Shown here: one piece after another, positions 53,155 through 63,557 of the stretch
Numbering within the stretch: position 1 is the first letter of the stretch
Layout: every line of letters starts with the position of its first letter
Source: JADJOM01 sp046327715
GTDB taxonomy: Bacteria > Gemmatimonadota > Gemmatimonadetes > Gemmatimonadales > GWC2-71-9
Assembly (NCBI GenBank): GCA_046327715.1
Contig: JAXLXY010000006.1
Coordinates: 186,001 to 250,000 of the forward strand
Length of the DNA stretch: 64,000 nt
Reading direction: 5' to 3'
Program-made: the position numbers and the translations under genes
The notes under the pieces: generated by a model
The model's database searches: none
What the model was told of the DNA's origin: nothing
What the model saw: only the letters and a program-made list of their open reading frames with translations

Positions 53155-53805
53155 ATGTCTCCTGAACGGCGGGCGGTGCTCCTGCTGCTGGGACTGGCGC
53201 TGCTCGGCCAGGCGGTCCGGGTGGGCCTGGGCCGGCCGGGGTCGCCGCCCGGGCAGGTCCTGCTCCAGGGGGGTGGGCCCCCCGGGGTCCCCCGGGCCCA
53301 CCGGGATTCCAGCGTGGCTCAGACGCGGCCCCTGGGAGCGGGCGACCGGATCGACCTGGACCGGGCGGGGGCGGCGGAGATCGCCCGGCTTCCACGGATC
53401 GGGCCCGGGCTGGCCCGGGCCATCGTGGCCGACCGGGAGCGGCGGGGGCCCTTCGGCGGCCTCGAGGGGCTCGATCGGGTCTCCGGAGTCGGTCCGGGCC
53501 TCCTCGCGGCGATCGCCCCGTATGCGGCCTTCTCGGCCGCCGGGGCTGCCGGGGGGTCGGTCGGGGCGGGGTCGCCGCCGGCCAGCGCCCCGGGCTCTTC
53601 CGATCCCGGCCCGCTCGACCTGAACGCCGCCACCGTGGCGGAGCTCGAGGCGCTGCCGTTCGTCGGGCCCTACATGGCCGGGCAGATCGTGGCGTTCCGG
53701 GAGCGTCACGGGCCCTTCGCCGCGGTCGACAGCCTGGTCCGGGTGCCCGGGGTGGGGCCGGCCACGCTGGCACGGCTGCGGGAGCGGCTTCGGGTAGGGC
53801 CCTAG
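53155..53805 (+). CDS. ComEA-like helix-hairpin-helix protein
   Basis: A 216-residue protein with an N-terminal membrane anchor (VLLLLGLALLGQAVRVGLG) and two ComEA-type HhH units: DLDRAGAAEIARLPRIGPGL through FGGLEGLDRVSGVGPGLLAA, and DLNAATVAELEALPFVGPYM through FAAVDSLVRVPGVGPATLAR, joined by a Gly/Ala/Ser linker. ComEA binds incoming DNA in the periplasm during transformation. One copy is normal; two units in one protein is less usual. The pilus motor genes follow, supporting a DNA-uptake role. The start has no strong ribosome binding site. Confidence 0.82.
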   Translation: MSPERRAVLLLLGLALLGQAVRVGLGRPGSPPGQVLLQGGGPPGVPRAHRDSSVAQTRPLGAGDRIDLDRAGAAEIARLPRIGPGLARAIVADRERRGPFGGLEGLDRVSGVGPGLLAAIAPYAAFSAAGAAGGSVGAGSPPASAPGSSDPGPLDLNAATVAELEALPFVGPYMAGQIVAFRERHGPFAAVDSLVRVPGVGPATLARLRERLRVGP

Positions 53806-53842
53806 GGCGGCCAGGAGGTGGTCCCGGGCCGCCCAACCCTCC

Positions 53843-53870
53843 TTGACACCTCACCCCGACAACCTAGCTT
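53843..53870 (+). promoter_or_regulatory. promoter candidate for the pilB operon
   Basis: TTGACA at 53843-53848, 16-base spacer, TAGCTT at 53865-53870. The -35 is perfect, the -10 weak. It lies 55 bases before the pilB start in the 119-base gap after the ComEA-like gene. Confidence 0.5.
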
Positions 53871-53924
53871 AGATCAATCGGCGTAAACCGTTGTCAGACT
53901 TCACAATCCAGCATCAGTGGGGCG

Positions 53925-55636
<1,712 letters not shown>

Positions 55637-55640
<4 letters not shown>

Positions 55641-56767
55641 CGATCAACCTGCGCGCGCTGCTCGAGGAGATGATCGAGAAGGACGCCTCCGACCTGCACA
55701 TCACGGCGGGCGAGCGGGCCAAGCTGCGCATCGACGGCGACATCACCAACGCCGCCGCCCCGGACGTGCTCACGCCGAAGGACACCCTGGCGCTGGCCTA
55801 CTCGGTGCTCACCGAGAACCAGAAGAAGCGCTTCGAGACCGAGGACGAGCTGGACTTCAGCTTCGGCATCCAGAACCTGGCCCGGTTCCGCGGCAACGTG
55901 TTCAAGCAGCGCGGCTGCGTGGCCATGGTGGTCCGGATGATCCCGTTCAACGTGCGGACCTTCCAGGACCTGGGGCTGCCGCCGGTGATGGCCAAGCTGG
56001 CGGAGAAGCCGCGCGGGCTCATCCTGGTGACCGGCCCGACCGGCTCGGGCAAGTCCACCACGCTGGCGGCGGTGCTCGACAAGATCAACAAGGAACGCAA
56101 GGGTCACATCATCACGGTGGAAGACCCGATCGAGTTCATCCACCGGCACCAGCAGTGCATCATCAACCAGCGCGAGGTCGGGACCGACACCAAGAGCTTC
56201 GCCAACGCGCTCAAGTACGCGCTGCGCGAGGACCCCGACGTGATCCTGGTGGGCGAGCTGCGCGACCTCGAGACCATGGCCGCCTGCCTGACCATCGCGG
56301 AAACCGGCCACCTGGCGCTGGCCACGCTGCACACCAACTCGGCGGCGGAGTCGATCAACCGCATGATCGACGTCTTCCCGTCGAACCAGCAGCAGCAGGT
56401 CCGCGCCCAGCTGGCGTTCGTGCTGGAGGGCGTGGTGACCCAGACCCTGCTGCAGAAGGCCAAGGGGCGCGGCCGGGCCATGGCCTGCGAGATCATGGTC
56501 TGCACCCCGGCGATCCGGGCGCTGATCCGCGACGACAAGGTGCACCAGATCTACTCGGCGCTGCAGTCGGGCAAGAAGCACGGCATGCAGACCATGAACG
56601 ACTCGCTGTTCCAGCTCTACATGAGTCGCGAGGTGACGCTGGAGGAGTGCCTCCGCGCCTCCGGCGACCCCAACGAGCTGATGCGGATGTGCGGCGAGAC
56701 GCCGCTCGAGGAGCAGGAGATGGGCGACATGCAGAAGGGTCCCGCCAAGCCGGCGGGCCGCCGCTAA
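55637..56767 (+). CDS. pilT: type IV pilus retraction ATPase PilT
   Basis: Retraction motor of 376 residues that drives twitching and DNA uptake. Walker A GPTGSGKSTTLAAVL, Walker B VGELRDLETMAACLTIAETG and the PilT-specific AIRALIRDDK motif near the C-terminus are visible. The start ATG overlaps the pilB stop. The order pilB-pilT-pilC is common in bacteria with twitching pili. Confidence 0.95.
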
Positions 56768-56785
56768 GCCGACCAGGAGCCCCGG

Positions 56786-57991
56786 ATGCCAGTGTTCGAG
56801 TACACCGCGCGGAACGCCGCCACGGGCCAGATCATGAAGGGCACGCTCGACGTGCCCTCCCGCGACGACGTCCTGAAGCACATCAAGCAGCAGAAGATGA
56901 TCGTGGTGAACGTCCGGGAGCAGCCCAAGCAGCTGAGCTTCAGCCTCGGCAAGAAGGGCATCCGGACCCGCGACATCGTGATCTTCACCCGGCAGTTCGC
57001 CACGATGATCAACTCGGGCCTGCCGCTGGTGCAGTCGCTGGACATCCTCGCCCGCCAGACCGAGAACCCCTCCCTGGCCGAGGTGACCAAGCAGGTGGTG
57101 TTCGACGTCGAGAGCGGCCACACCCTGGCCGACGCCTTCAGCAAGCACCCCAAGGCCTTCACCGAGCTGTACGTCAACATGGTGGCCGCGGGCGAGGCCG
57201 GCGGCATCCTGGACACCATCCTGCTCCGCCTGGCCACCTTCCTCGAGAAGAGCGACGCGCTCATCCGGAAGGTCAAGGGCGCCATGGTGTACCCGGGCGT
57301 CATCATGTCGGTGGCCGGCATCGCCGTGGCGGTGCTGCTGATCTTCGTGATCCCGACCTTCCAGAAGATGTTCGCCAGCGTCGGGATGGAGCTGCCGCTC
57401 CCCACCCGCATCGTGATCGCGATGTCGGACTTCCTGATCAGCTACTGGTGGGCCCTGATCCTGATCATCGTCGGGATCGTGTACGCCATCCGGTCGTACT
57501 ACAAGACGCCCAACGGCCAGAAGCAGATCGACCAGATGCTGCTCAACGCCCCGGTGCTGGGCGACCTGCTGCGCAAGTCCGCAGTCTCCCGCTTCACCCG
57601 GACGCTCGGCACCCTGATCAGCTCCGGCGTGTCGATCCTGGACGGCCTGGAGATCACCGCCAAGACCGCCGGCAACCGCGTCATCCACGACGCGGTGATG
57701 GAGTCGCGCAACTCGATCGCCGGCGGCGAGACGATCGCCGGCCCGCTGGAGAAGTCCAAGGTCTTCCCGCCCATGGTGATCTCGATGATCGCCGTCGGCG
57801 AGCAGACCGGCGGCCTCGACGAGATGCTCTCCAAGATCGCCGACTTCTACGATGAGGAAGTGGACGTCGCGGTCAGCGCCCTGCTCTCGCTGATGGAGCC
57901 GATGATGATCGTCGTCCTCGGCGTGATCGTCGGTGGCATGGTGGTGGCCATGTACCTGCCGATCTTCGACATGATGAACGCGGTGCAGTAG
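56786..57991 (+). CDS. pilC: type IV pilus inner-membrane platform protein PilC
   Basis: Platform protein of 401 residues that links the motors to the pilin pool. Two GspF domains, each cytoplasmic helices plus membrane segment: the first around IVIFTRQFATMINSGLPLVQ (residue 75), the second around SAVSRFTRTLGTLISSGVSI (residue 265), with membrane helices near 170, 220 and 375. AGGAG lies 7 bases before the ATG. Last gene of the operon; a hairpin follows. Pilins, PilD and the secretin are not in the window. Confidence 0.95.
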   Translation: MPVFEYTARNAATGQIMKGTLDVPSRDDVLKHIKQQKMIVVNVREQPKQLSFSLGKKGIRTRDIVIFTRQFATMINSGLPLVQSLDILARQTENPSLAEVTKQVVFDVESGHTLADAFSKHPKAFTELYVNMVAAGEAGGILDTILLRLATFLEKSDALIRKVKGAMVYPGVIMSVAGIAVAVLLIFVIPTFQKMFASVGMELPLPTRIVIAMSDFLISYWWALILIIVGIVYAIRSYYKTPNGQKQIDQMLLNAPVLGDLLRKSAVSRFTRTLGTLISSGVSILDGLEITAKTAGNRVIHDAVMESRNSIAGGETIAGPLEKSKVFPPMVISMIAVGEQTGGLDEMLSKIADFYDEEVDVAVSALLSLMEPMMIVVLGVIVGGMVVAMYLPIFDMMNAVQ

Positions 57992-58018
57992 CCAGGCGCC
58001 GCCGGTCCGGACAACGCC

Positions 58019-58050
58019 CGCAGGGGTGGAGCCGACGCTCCGCCCCTGCG
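58019..58050 (+). terminator. hairpin after pilC
   Basis: CGCAGGGGTGGAGC / GCTCCGCCCCTGCG, 14-bp stem with one G-T pair, CGAC loop, no T tract. Confidence 0.6.
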
Positions 58051-58205
58051 GTGCTTCCAGCCCAGGCCTCGACGCCGCGCGGGCCGGGACCCGCGCCGAC
58101 CGATTCACTTTCGCTTCACGCGGGGTCGGCTACCTTCCCCTACCGCGCTCCCCAGCGACTCCGCGCCCCTTCGACCCCGGCAGGCCCACGATCGCGCCGA
58201 CCCCG

Positions 58206-58934
58206 ATGCCAGCCCAGGCCCTCCTCCTCTGGGGGCTCGCCGCGGCCCTGGCGGCGGGGCCCGGGGCCCTGCTCGGGACCTGGAGCTGGTTCGCCCGGCA
58301 CGCGGTCGGGTGGGCCACCGCCGCGGCTGCGGGGTTGATGCTCGGGATCGGCTACGTGCTGCTGTCGGCCGGCCTGGCCGTGGCACCGGCGGCCACGCTG
58401 CTCGGAGCACTCGGGGGGCTCGTGGCCGTCCGGCTGGCCGACACCGGCCCCTCCGCGCGCGCCGGCGAGGGGGTGGTGACGGCGCGCCTCTCCGCGCCGG
58501 CGGACACCGATGCCGGCGAGATCCTGGCGAGCGCCCTGCACTCCGCCGCCGAGGGCGTGGCCATCGGCGCGGCGGCCGGGGTGAGCACCCCGCTGGCCCG
58601 GTTCCTCATCCTCACGTTCGCGATCCACAACGTCTCGGAGGGAGCGGTCCTCGGGTCGCTGCTCACGCGGCGGGGCTGGCGCGCGGGAGCCGCCACCGGG
58701 ATGGCCGTCCTGGCCCGGACCACCCAGCCGCTGGTGGCGGTGTCGGTGGTGTACCTGGTGTCGGCGCTGCCGGGCGCGCTCCCGTGGCTCATCGGGGCCT
58801 CCTTCGGGGCGCTGCTCTACCTGATCGTGGCCGAGCTGCTGCCGCAGAGCTACCGGCTGGCGGGTCGCACGGCGATCGCGGTGGTGGTGAGCATCGCCGC
58901 GGGCATCGTGGCCCTGATGGGCGGGGTCGGGTGA
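58206..58934 (+). CDS. ZIP-family metal transporter (first of tandem pair)
   Basis: Inner-membrane metal importer of 242 residues with about eight short helices. The two ZIP metal-site helices are seen: ASALHSAAEGVAIGAAAG (His-Ser-x-x-Glu-Gly) and LTFAIHNVSEGAVLGSLL (His-Asn-x-x-Glu-Gly). There is no His-rich loop. Zinc, iron or manganese are all possible substrates. ATG 58206 chosen because the first helix follows; in-frame sequence upstream crosses the hairpin and is Pro/Arg-rich. The stop overlaps the next gene as GTGA. Confidence 0.82.
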   Translation: MPAQALLLWGLAAALAAGPGALLGTWSWFARHAVGWATAAAAGLMLGIGYVLLSAGLAVAPAATLLGALGGLVAVRLADTGPSARAGEGVVTARLSAPADTDAGEILASALHSAAEGVAIGAAAGVSTPLARFLILTFAIHNVSEGAVLGSLLTRRGWRAGAATGMAVLARTTQPLVAVSVVYLVSALPGALPWLIGASFGALLYLIVAELLPQSYRLAGRTAIAVVVSIAAGIVALMGGVG

Positions 58935-59677
58935 GCGACATGTTCGGCCTGCCGATCCACTGGGCGGTCTTCCTGAGCGCCCTGGTGACGGCGCTCGCCA
59001 CCGGGCTGGGCGCCCTCCCGTTCCGGTTCATCACGGGGGTCTCGGGGCGGGCCGCAGCGGCGGCCAACGCCATCGCGGCGGGACTGATGCTGGGGGCCAG
59101 CCTGGGGCTGCTGGCGGAGGGGGTCCACCACGGGCCCACCCGGACCTTCATCGGCGCGGCCGCCGGCGTGCTGTTCATTCTCGTGACCCAGTGGCTGCTT
59201 GGCGGGCATGAGATCGAGTTCGCCTCGCTGACCGGGGCCGGGGCCCGGCGGATGCTGCTGCTGGTCGTGGTGATGACCGTCCACTCCTTTGCCGAGGGTG
59301 TGGCGGTGGGGGTGTCGTTCGGGGGAGGCGAGTCGCTCGCCATCGCGATCACGGTGGCCCTGGCCATCCACAACATTCCCGAGGGGCTCGCCATCACGGC
59401 CGTGATGCGGCCACGGGGCGTCTCGCTGTGGGCCTGCGCGGGGTGGTCCGTCTTCTCCTCGGTGCCCCAGCCGCTGATGGCCCTCCCCGCCTTCCTGCTG
59501 GTGGAGCGGGTGCGGCCCGCCTTGCCGGTGGGGCTCGGGTTTGCCGCCGGCGCGATGGTGTACATGGTCCTGATCGAGATCCTACCCGAGGCGTACGACG
59601 CCGCCGAGAGCCGCACCATCGCGCTCCTCGTGGGGGTGACCACGCTCGCGATGCTGCTCTTCCAGCAGTACATCTAG
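58931..59677 (+). CDS. ZIP-family metal transporter (second of tandem pair)
   Basis: A 248-residue ZIP transporter, clearly related to its upstream neighbour but well diverged. Metal-site helices VMTVHSFAEGVAVGVSFGG and ALAIHNIPEGLAITAVM are closer to the bacterial ZupT/GufA consensus than those of the first copy. GTG start overlaps the previous stop by 4 bases, so both are translated together; ATG 58940 is an alternative start. Tandem coupling suggests a heteromeric transporter or two metals. Confidence 0.86.
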   Translation: MSDMFGLPIHWAVFLSALVTALATGLGALPFRFITGVSGRAAAAANAIAAGLMLGASLGLLAEGVHHGPTRTFIGAAAGVLFILVTQWLLGGHEIEFASLTGAGARRMLLLVVVMTVHSFAEGVAVGVSFGGGESLAIAITVALAIHNIPEGLAITAVMRPRGVSLWACAGWSVFSSVPQPLMALPAFLLVERVRPALPVGLGFAAGAMVYMVLIEILPEAYDAAESRTIALLVGVTTLAMLLFQQYI

Positions 59678-59771
59678 CGGGGCCACGGGTACCCGGGCCT
59701 CACGGACAATTCACGGCCGCTTCAAGCCGCAGTTCAATGATGCAGGACCTCCACGTTCCGCCGGAGCCGTC

Positions 59772-61001
59772 ATGACGACCGATGCGACCGCCCAGGACGC
59801 CGCCCCCGACGGGGGCACGCTGCCGCTGGCCGGCATCCGGGTGCTGGACCTCTCCCGCCTGGTGGCCGGGAACATGCTGACCCTGCTGCTCGCCGACTTC
59901 GGGGCCGACGTGGTCAAGGTCGAGGACCCCGGCACCGGCGATGCGCTGCGCGAGTGGAAGGCGGCGAACGGCGAGAGCCTCTTCTGGAAGGTCTACGCCC
60001 GCAACAAGCGGAGCCTCACCCTCGACCTGCGCCTGCCCGAGGGGCGCGCGCTGCTGCTGCGCCTGGTCGAGAAGGCCGACGTGATGGTGGAGAGCTTCAA
60101 GTTCGGCACGCTGGAGAAGATGGGGTGCGGCCCGGACCAGCTGCTCGCCCGCAACCCGAAGCTCATCATCGTCCGGATCTCCGGGTTCGGGCAGACCGGG
60201 CCGTACCGCACCCGTCCCGGCTTCGGCACGCTCATCGAGGCGATGTCCGGCTTCGCCGCCAAGACCGGCTTCCCGGGCCACCCCCCGGTGCTGCCCAACG
60301 TGGCCCTGGCTGACATGGTGGCCGGCACCTACGGGGCTTTCGCCGTGGTCACCGCGGTGCGGGCGCGGGAGCAGCACGGCGCGGCGGGGCAGGTGGTGGA
60401 CCTCTCGCTGCTGGAGCCGCTCATCTCGATCGTGGGGCCCGACGCCGCCGTCTACCAGCACACCGGCGAGATCCCCATCCGGATCGGCTCCCGCCTCCAG
60501 GTGAGCGCACCGCGCAACGTCTACCACACCCGGGACGGGCGTTTCCTGGCGGTGTCGGCCTCGATGCAGCCGATGTTCGAGCGACTCATGGAGGCGATCG
60601 GCAAGCCGGAGCTGATCCGCGACCGCCGGTTCCGCACCAACTCCGACCGGATCGCGCACGTGGACGAGCTGGACCGCATCATCGACGGCTTCATCTGCAG
60701 CCGCACCCTCGAGGAGAACGTGACGTTCTTCGAGGCCGCGGGCATCACCGCCGCCCCGGTCTACGACGTGAGCCAGCTGGTGGCCGACGAGCACATCGTC
60801 GCGCGTGAGGTCTTCGTGGAGGCGCCGGACCCGAAGCTCGGCACGGTCAAGATGCACAACGTGACCCCGCGGCTCAGCGGCACCCCGGGCCAGATCCGGA
60901 CCCCCGCGCCGGAGCTGGGCGAGCACACCGCCGACCTGTTCGCCGAGCTGGGCTTCGACGCCGCCGGGATCGAGGAGCTCCGCGCCAAGCACGTGATCTG
61001 A
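59772..61001 (+). CDS. CaiB/BaiF family CoA transferase
   Basis: Family III CoA transferase of 409 residues that moves CoA between acids through an aspartyl-CoA thioester. The N-terminal LAGIRVLDLSRLVAGNMLTL and ADFGADVVKVEDPGTGD, the segment NKRSLTLDLRLPEGR, and NVALADMVAGTYGAF with the catalytic Asp near residue 180 are typical. The substrate cannot be told; formyl-CoA, carnitine and succinyl-CoA-dependent types all share these motifs. Single gene between the ZIP pair and the amylase gene. Confidence 0.9.
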   Translation: MTTDATAQDAAPDGGTLPLAGIRVLDLSRLVAGNMLTLLLADFGADVVKVEDPGTGDALREWKAANGESLFWKVYARNKRSLTLDLRLPEGRALLLRLVEKADVMVESFKFGTLEKMGCGPDQLLARNPKLIIVRISGFGQTGPYRTRPGFGTLIEAMSGFAAKTGFPGHPPVLPNVALADMVAGTYGAFAVVTAVRAREQHGAAGQVVDLSLLEPLISIVGPDAAVYQHTGEIPIRIGSRLQVSAPRNVYHTRDGRFLAVSASMQPMFERLMEAIGKPELIRDRRFRTNSDRIAHVDELDRIIDGFICSRTLEENVTFFEAAGITAAPVYDVSQLVADEHIVAREVFVEAPDPKLGTVKMHNVTPRLSGTPGQIRTPAPELGEHTADLFAELGFDAAGIEELRAKHVI

Positions 61002-61069
61002 GGCCGGTGGCCCGGCGCGGGAGCGGGGGGTAGCTTCCCCCGGTCCCCCCCCAGCGGAGGAACGTCCCC

Positions 61070-62950
61070 GTGCGTGCCCTGCCCCCCCCGGTCGCGATCC
61101 TGCTCCTGCCCCTGCTTGGCGGCTGTGCCCGCGAGCCGGCGCCACCCGCCACGCCGCCCCCCAGCCTCGCCCCGCCAGCGTGGGCCGCCGACGCCATCTG
61201 GTACCAGGTGTTCGTCGAACGGTTCCGCAACGGCGACCCGACCAACGACCCGACGCTCGAGGACATCCGGAGCTTCTCCCCCGATCCGGCGCCGGCCGGC
61301 TGGCAGGTGACGCCGTGGACCGCGGACTGGTACCGCCAGGAACCCTGGGCGCGCGCGACGGGAAAGGACTTCTACGGCACCGTGCAGTGGCGCCGGTACG
61401 GCGGCGACCTGCAGGGGCTCCTCGACCGGCTGGATTACCTGCAGGGCCTCGGCGTGACCGCGCTGTACCTCAACCCGATCAACGACGCCCCCTCGCTGCA
61501 CAAGTACGACGCGGCAAGCTACCAGCACGTGGACCGCAACTTCGGGCCCGACCCGCGGGGAGACGCGGCGCGGATGGCGGGCGAAGACCTGCTGGACCCC
61601 GCCACGTGGGGCTGGACGGCCGCGGACAGCCTCTTCCTCAAGCTCGTGGCCGAGGTGCACCGGCGCGGGATGCGGATCATCCTCGACTACTCGTGGAACC
61701 ACACCGGCGTCAATTTCCCGGCGTGGAAGGACCTGGTCGCGCGGCAGCGGGCCTCTCGCTACGCCGACTGGTACGAGGTGCAGCAGTTCGACGATCCGGC
61801 CACCCCCGACACCAACGAGTTCCGCTACCGCGGCTGGGTCGGGGTGCCCTCGCTGCCCGAATGGAAGAAGGTGGGGCGCCCGGCGGGCCAGACCCACGGC
61901 GCGATCGAGGGCAACCTGGTGCCGGGGGTGAAGGACCTCGTGTTCGCCGTCAGCCGGCGCTGGCTCGATCCGAATGGCGACGGCGACACCTCGGACGGGA
62001 TCGACGGGTTCCGGCTGGATGTGGCGGAGATGGTCCCGCTCGGCTTCTGGCGCGAGTACCGGCGGTTCGTGCGGGGCATCAATCCCGAGGCGTACCTGGT
62101 GGGCGAGGTCTGGTTCGAGGACTGGCCCCGCATGTACGACCCCGCCCCCTGGCTGCAGGGTGACGTCTTCGATGCCGTGATGCACTACCGGTGGTTCGCC
62201 CCGACCCGGAGCTTCCTGGCCCAGGCCGAGCCGGCGCTCACCCCGTCGGGGTACGCGCACGCGCTCGATTCAATCGCCCGCGGCATCCCCCCGGCCCACT
62301 ACCGGACCATGATGAACCTGACGGCGAGCCACGACACGCCGCGGTTCGCCACCTCGATCCTCAATCCCGGCATCTTCAAGTACGGGGTCACGCCGCGCGA
62401 CAATCCCGACTACCGGCTGGGACGGCCCGATGCCCGGACGCGGCAGATCCAGCTGCAGGTGCTGGTGCAGCAGTTCACCTGGACCGGCGCGCCGCACATC
62501 TGGAATGGCGACGAGGTGGGGATGTGGGGGGCCGATGACCCCGACGAGCGGAAGCCGGTGATCTGGAGTGACCTCACCTACGAGGACGAGGTCGCCGATC
62601 CCTTCGGCCGGCCGCGGCGCCCCGACCCGGTGGCGGCAGACACGGCGCTATTCCACGCCTACCAGGAGCTGATCGCGCTGCGGAAGGCGCACCTCCGGCT
62701 GTGGGTGGACGGTGTCACACGGTGGCTGGTCACTGACGACCGGCGCAGCGTGCTGGCCTACGAGCGGTCCCTGGCCGGCGAGCAGGCGATCGTGGCGTTC
62801 AACGCGTCAGAGCGGGCGGTGGAGGTGGCGGTACCGGCGAGCGGGGACTACCGCACGATCTGGCCGGTGGAGGACAAGGTCGTGCGGTCGACGGATTCCC
62901 TTCGGGTGCTGTTGCCGGCCCACGGGGCGCGGGTGTGGTTGCGCGAGTAG
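61070..62950 (+). CDS. GH13 alpha-amylase family lipoprotein
   Basis: Glycoside hydrolase of 626 residues anchored as a lipoprotein (GTG start, lipobox LLGGC). The GH13 barrel shows region I-like VTALYLNPINDAP, region II GIDGFRLDVAEMV with the nucleophile Asp, region III YLVGEVWFEDW with the acid Glu, and region IV NLTASHDTPRF with the second Asp. The style is that of neopullulanase/cyclomaltodextrinase enzymes. Periplasmic or surface breakdown of maltodextrins is likely. GGAGG lies upstream of the start. A second GH13 gene converges from the window end. Confidence 0.88.
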   Translation: MRALPPPVAILLLPLLGGCAREPAPPATPPPSLAPPAWAADAIWYQVFVERFRNGDPTNDPTLEDIRSFSPDPAPAGWQVTPWTADWYRQEPWARATGKDFYGTVQWRRYGGDLQGLLDRLDYLQGLGVTALYLNPINDAPSLHKYDAASYQHVDRNFGPDPRGDAARMAGEDLLDPATWGWTAADSLFLKLVAEVHRRGMRIILDYSWNHTGVNFPAWKDLVARQRASRYADWYEVQQFDDPATPDTNEFRYRGWVGVPSLPEWKKVGRPAGQTHGAIEGNLVPGVKDLVFAVSRRWLDPNGDGDTSDGIDGFRLDVAEMVPLGFWREYRRFVRGINPEAYLVGEVWFEDWPRMYDPAPWLQGDVFDAVMHYRWFAPTRSFLAQAEPALTPSGYAHALDSIARGIPPAHYRTMMNLTASHDTPRFATSILNPGIFKYGVTPRDNPDYRLGRPDARTRQIQLQVLVQQFTWTGAPHIWNGDEVGMWGADDPDERKPVIWSDLTYEDEVADPFGRPRRPDPVAADTALFHAYQELIALRKAHLRLWVDGVTRWLVTDDRRSVLAYERSLAGEQAIVAFNASERAVEVAVPASGDYRTIWPVEDKVVRSTDSLRVLLPAHGARVWLRE

Positions 62951-62963
62951 GGCGGGTGGAACG

Positions 62964-63066
62964 ACCACCGCGGAGGCACGGAGGACACGGAGAGAGGGCC
63001 CCTTCGTGTCTCCGTGGTGAATCCGAGAAGTGAAAGTACCACGGAGAAACGGAGTACACGGAGGGG
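62964..63066. repeat. ACCACGGAG-type intergenic repeats
   Basis: Three related units: ACCACCGCGGAGGCACGGAG (from 62964), an inverted one CGTGTCTCCGTGGT ending at 63018, and ACCACGGAGAAACGGAGTAC (from 63038). The first two can pair as a hairpin. The units touch the end of the GxxExxY gene at 63068. Confidence 0.8.
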
Positions 63067-63067
63067 G

Positions 63068-63454
63068 CTACAGGAGGACCCGCCGGACGCCCCGGACCAG
63101 CTGCTCCACGTGGAAGTTGACCAGCAGCCCCGCCGACAGTCCCTTGAGCCGCAGGTAGGTGATCAGCTGGGCGGTGTGGATCGGCAGCAGCCGCTCGACC
63201 GCCTTGATCTCGACCAGCAGCTTCCCGCCCACCACCAGGTCAATCACGTAGCACTTCGCCAGCCGCTCGCCCTTGTACTCGAGTGGCAGCACGACCTCGC
63301 GCTCGTACGCCAGGCCCCGCAGCTCCAGCTCGCGGCCAAGGCACGCCTGGTAGCTGGATTCCAGCAGCCCGGGCCCCAGGTGGCGGTGCACCTCGATGGC
63401 GGCGCCGATGGTGGCCTGGCTCAGGAGATTCGTGTCGTGCTCGACCAGGCTCAT
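63068..63454 (-). CDS. GxxExxY protein
   Basis: A 128-residue protein of the GxxExxY family. The signature is GLLESSY at residues 29-35, preceded by GAAIEVHRHLGPG and followed by VVLPLEYKGERL, VIDLVVGGKLLVEIKAV (a PD-(D/E)xK-like core) and QLITYLRLKGLSAGLLVNF. The family is related to restriction-endonuclease-like folds; function unknown. Its Shine-Dalgarno GGGGAGG lies in the arm of a hairpin. It stands alone beside ACCACGGAG repeats, between two amylase-family genes. Confidence 0.88.
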   Translation of the reverse strand: MSLVEHDTNLLSQATIGAAIEVHRHLGPGLLESSYQACLGRELELRGLAYEREVVLPLEYKGERLAKCYVIDLVVGGKLLVEIKAVERLLPIHTAQLITYLRLKGLSAGLLVNFHVEQLVRGVRRVLL

Positions 63455-63458
63455 GGGC

Positions 63459-63496
63459 CTCCCCGGCGCGACCCCACGATAGCGATGGCCGGGGAG
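63459..63496 (-). promoter_or_regulatory. hairpin covering the GxxExxY ribosome binding site
   Basis: CTCCCCGGC (63459-63467) pairs with GCCGGGGAG (63488-63496), 9-bp stem, 20-base loop. On the minus strand the 3' arm contains the GGGGAG that precedes ATG 63454. Confidence 0.5.
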
Positions 63497-63557
63497 TTCC
63501 TGGTGCCAATCCGATGCGCTGCGAACCCTTGCGACGCCTCCCCCTCGGGCCCGACGC

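Noticed and set aside
61024..61046. G-run and C-run (GGGGGG / CCCCC) as a terminator after the CoA transferase gene
   Set aside because: Only a 5-6 bp homopolymer stem with no T tract, too weak to call.
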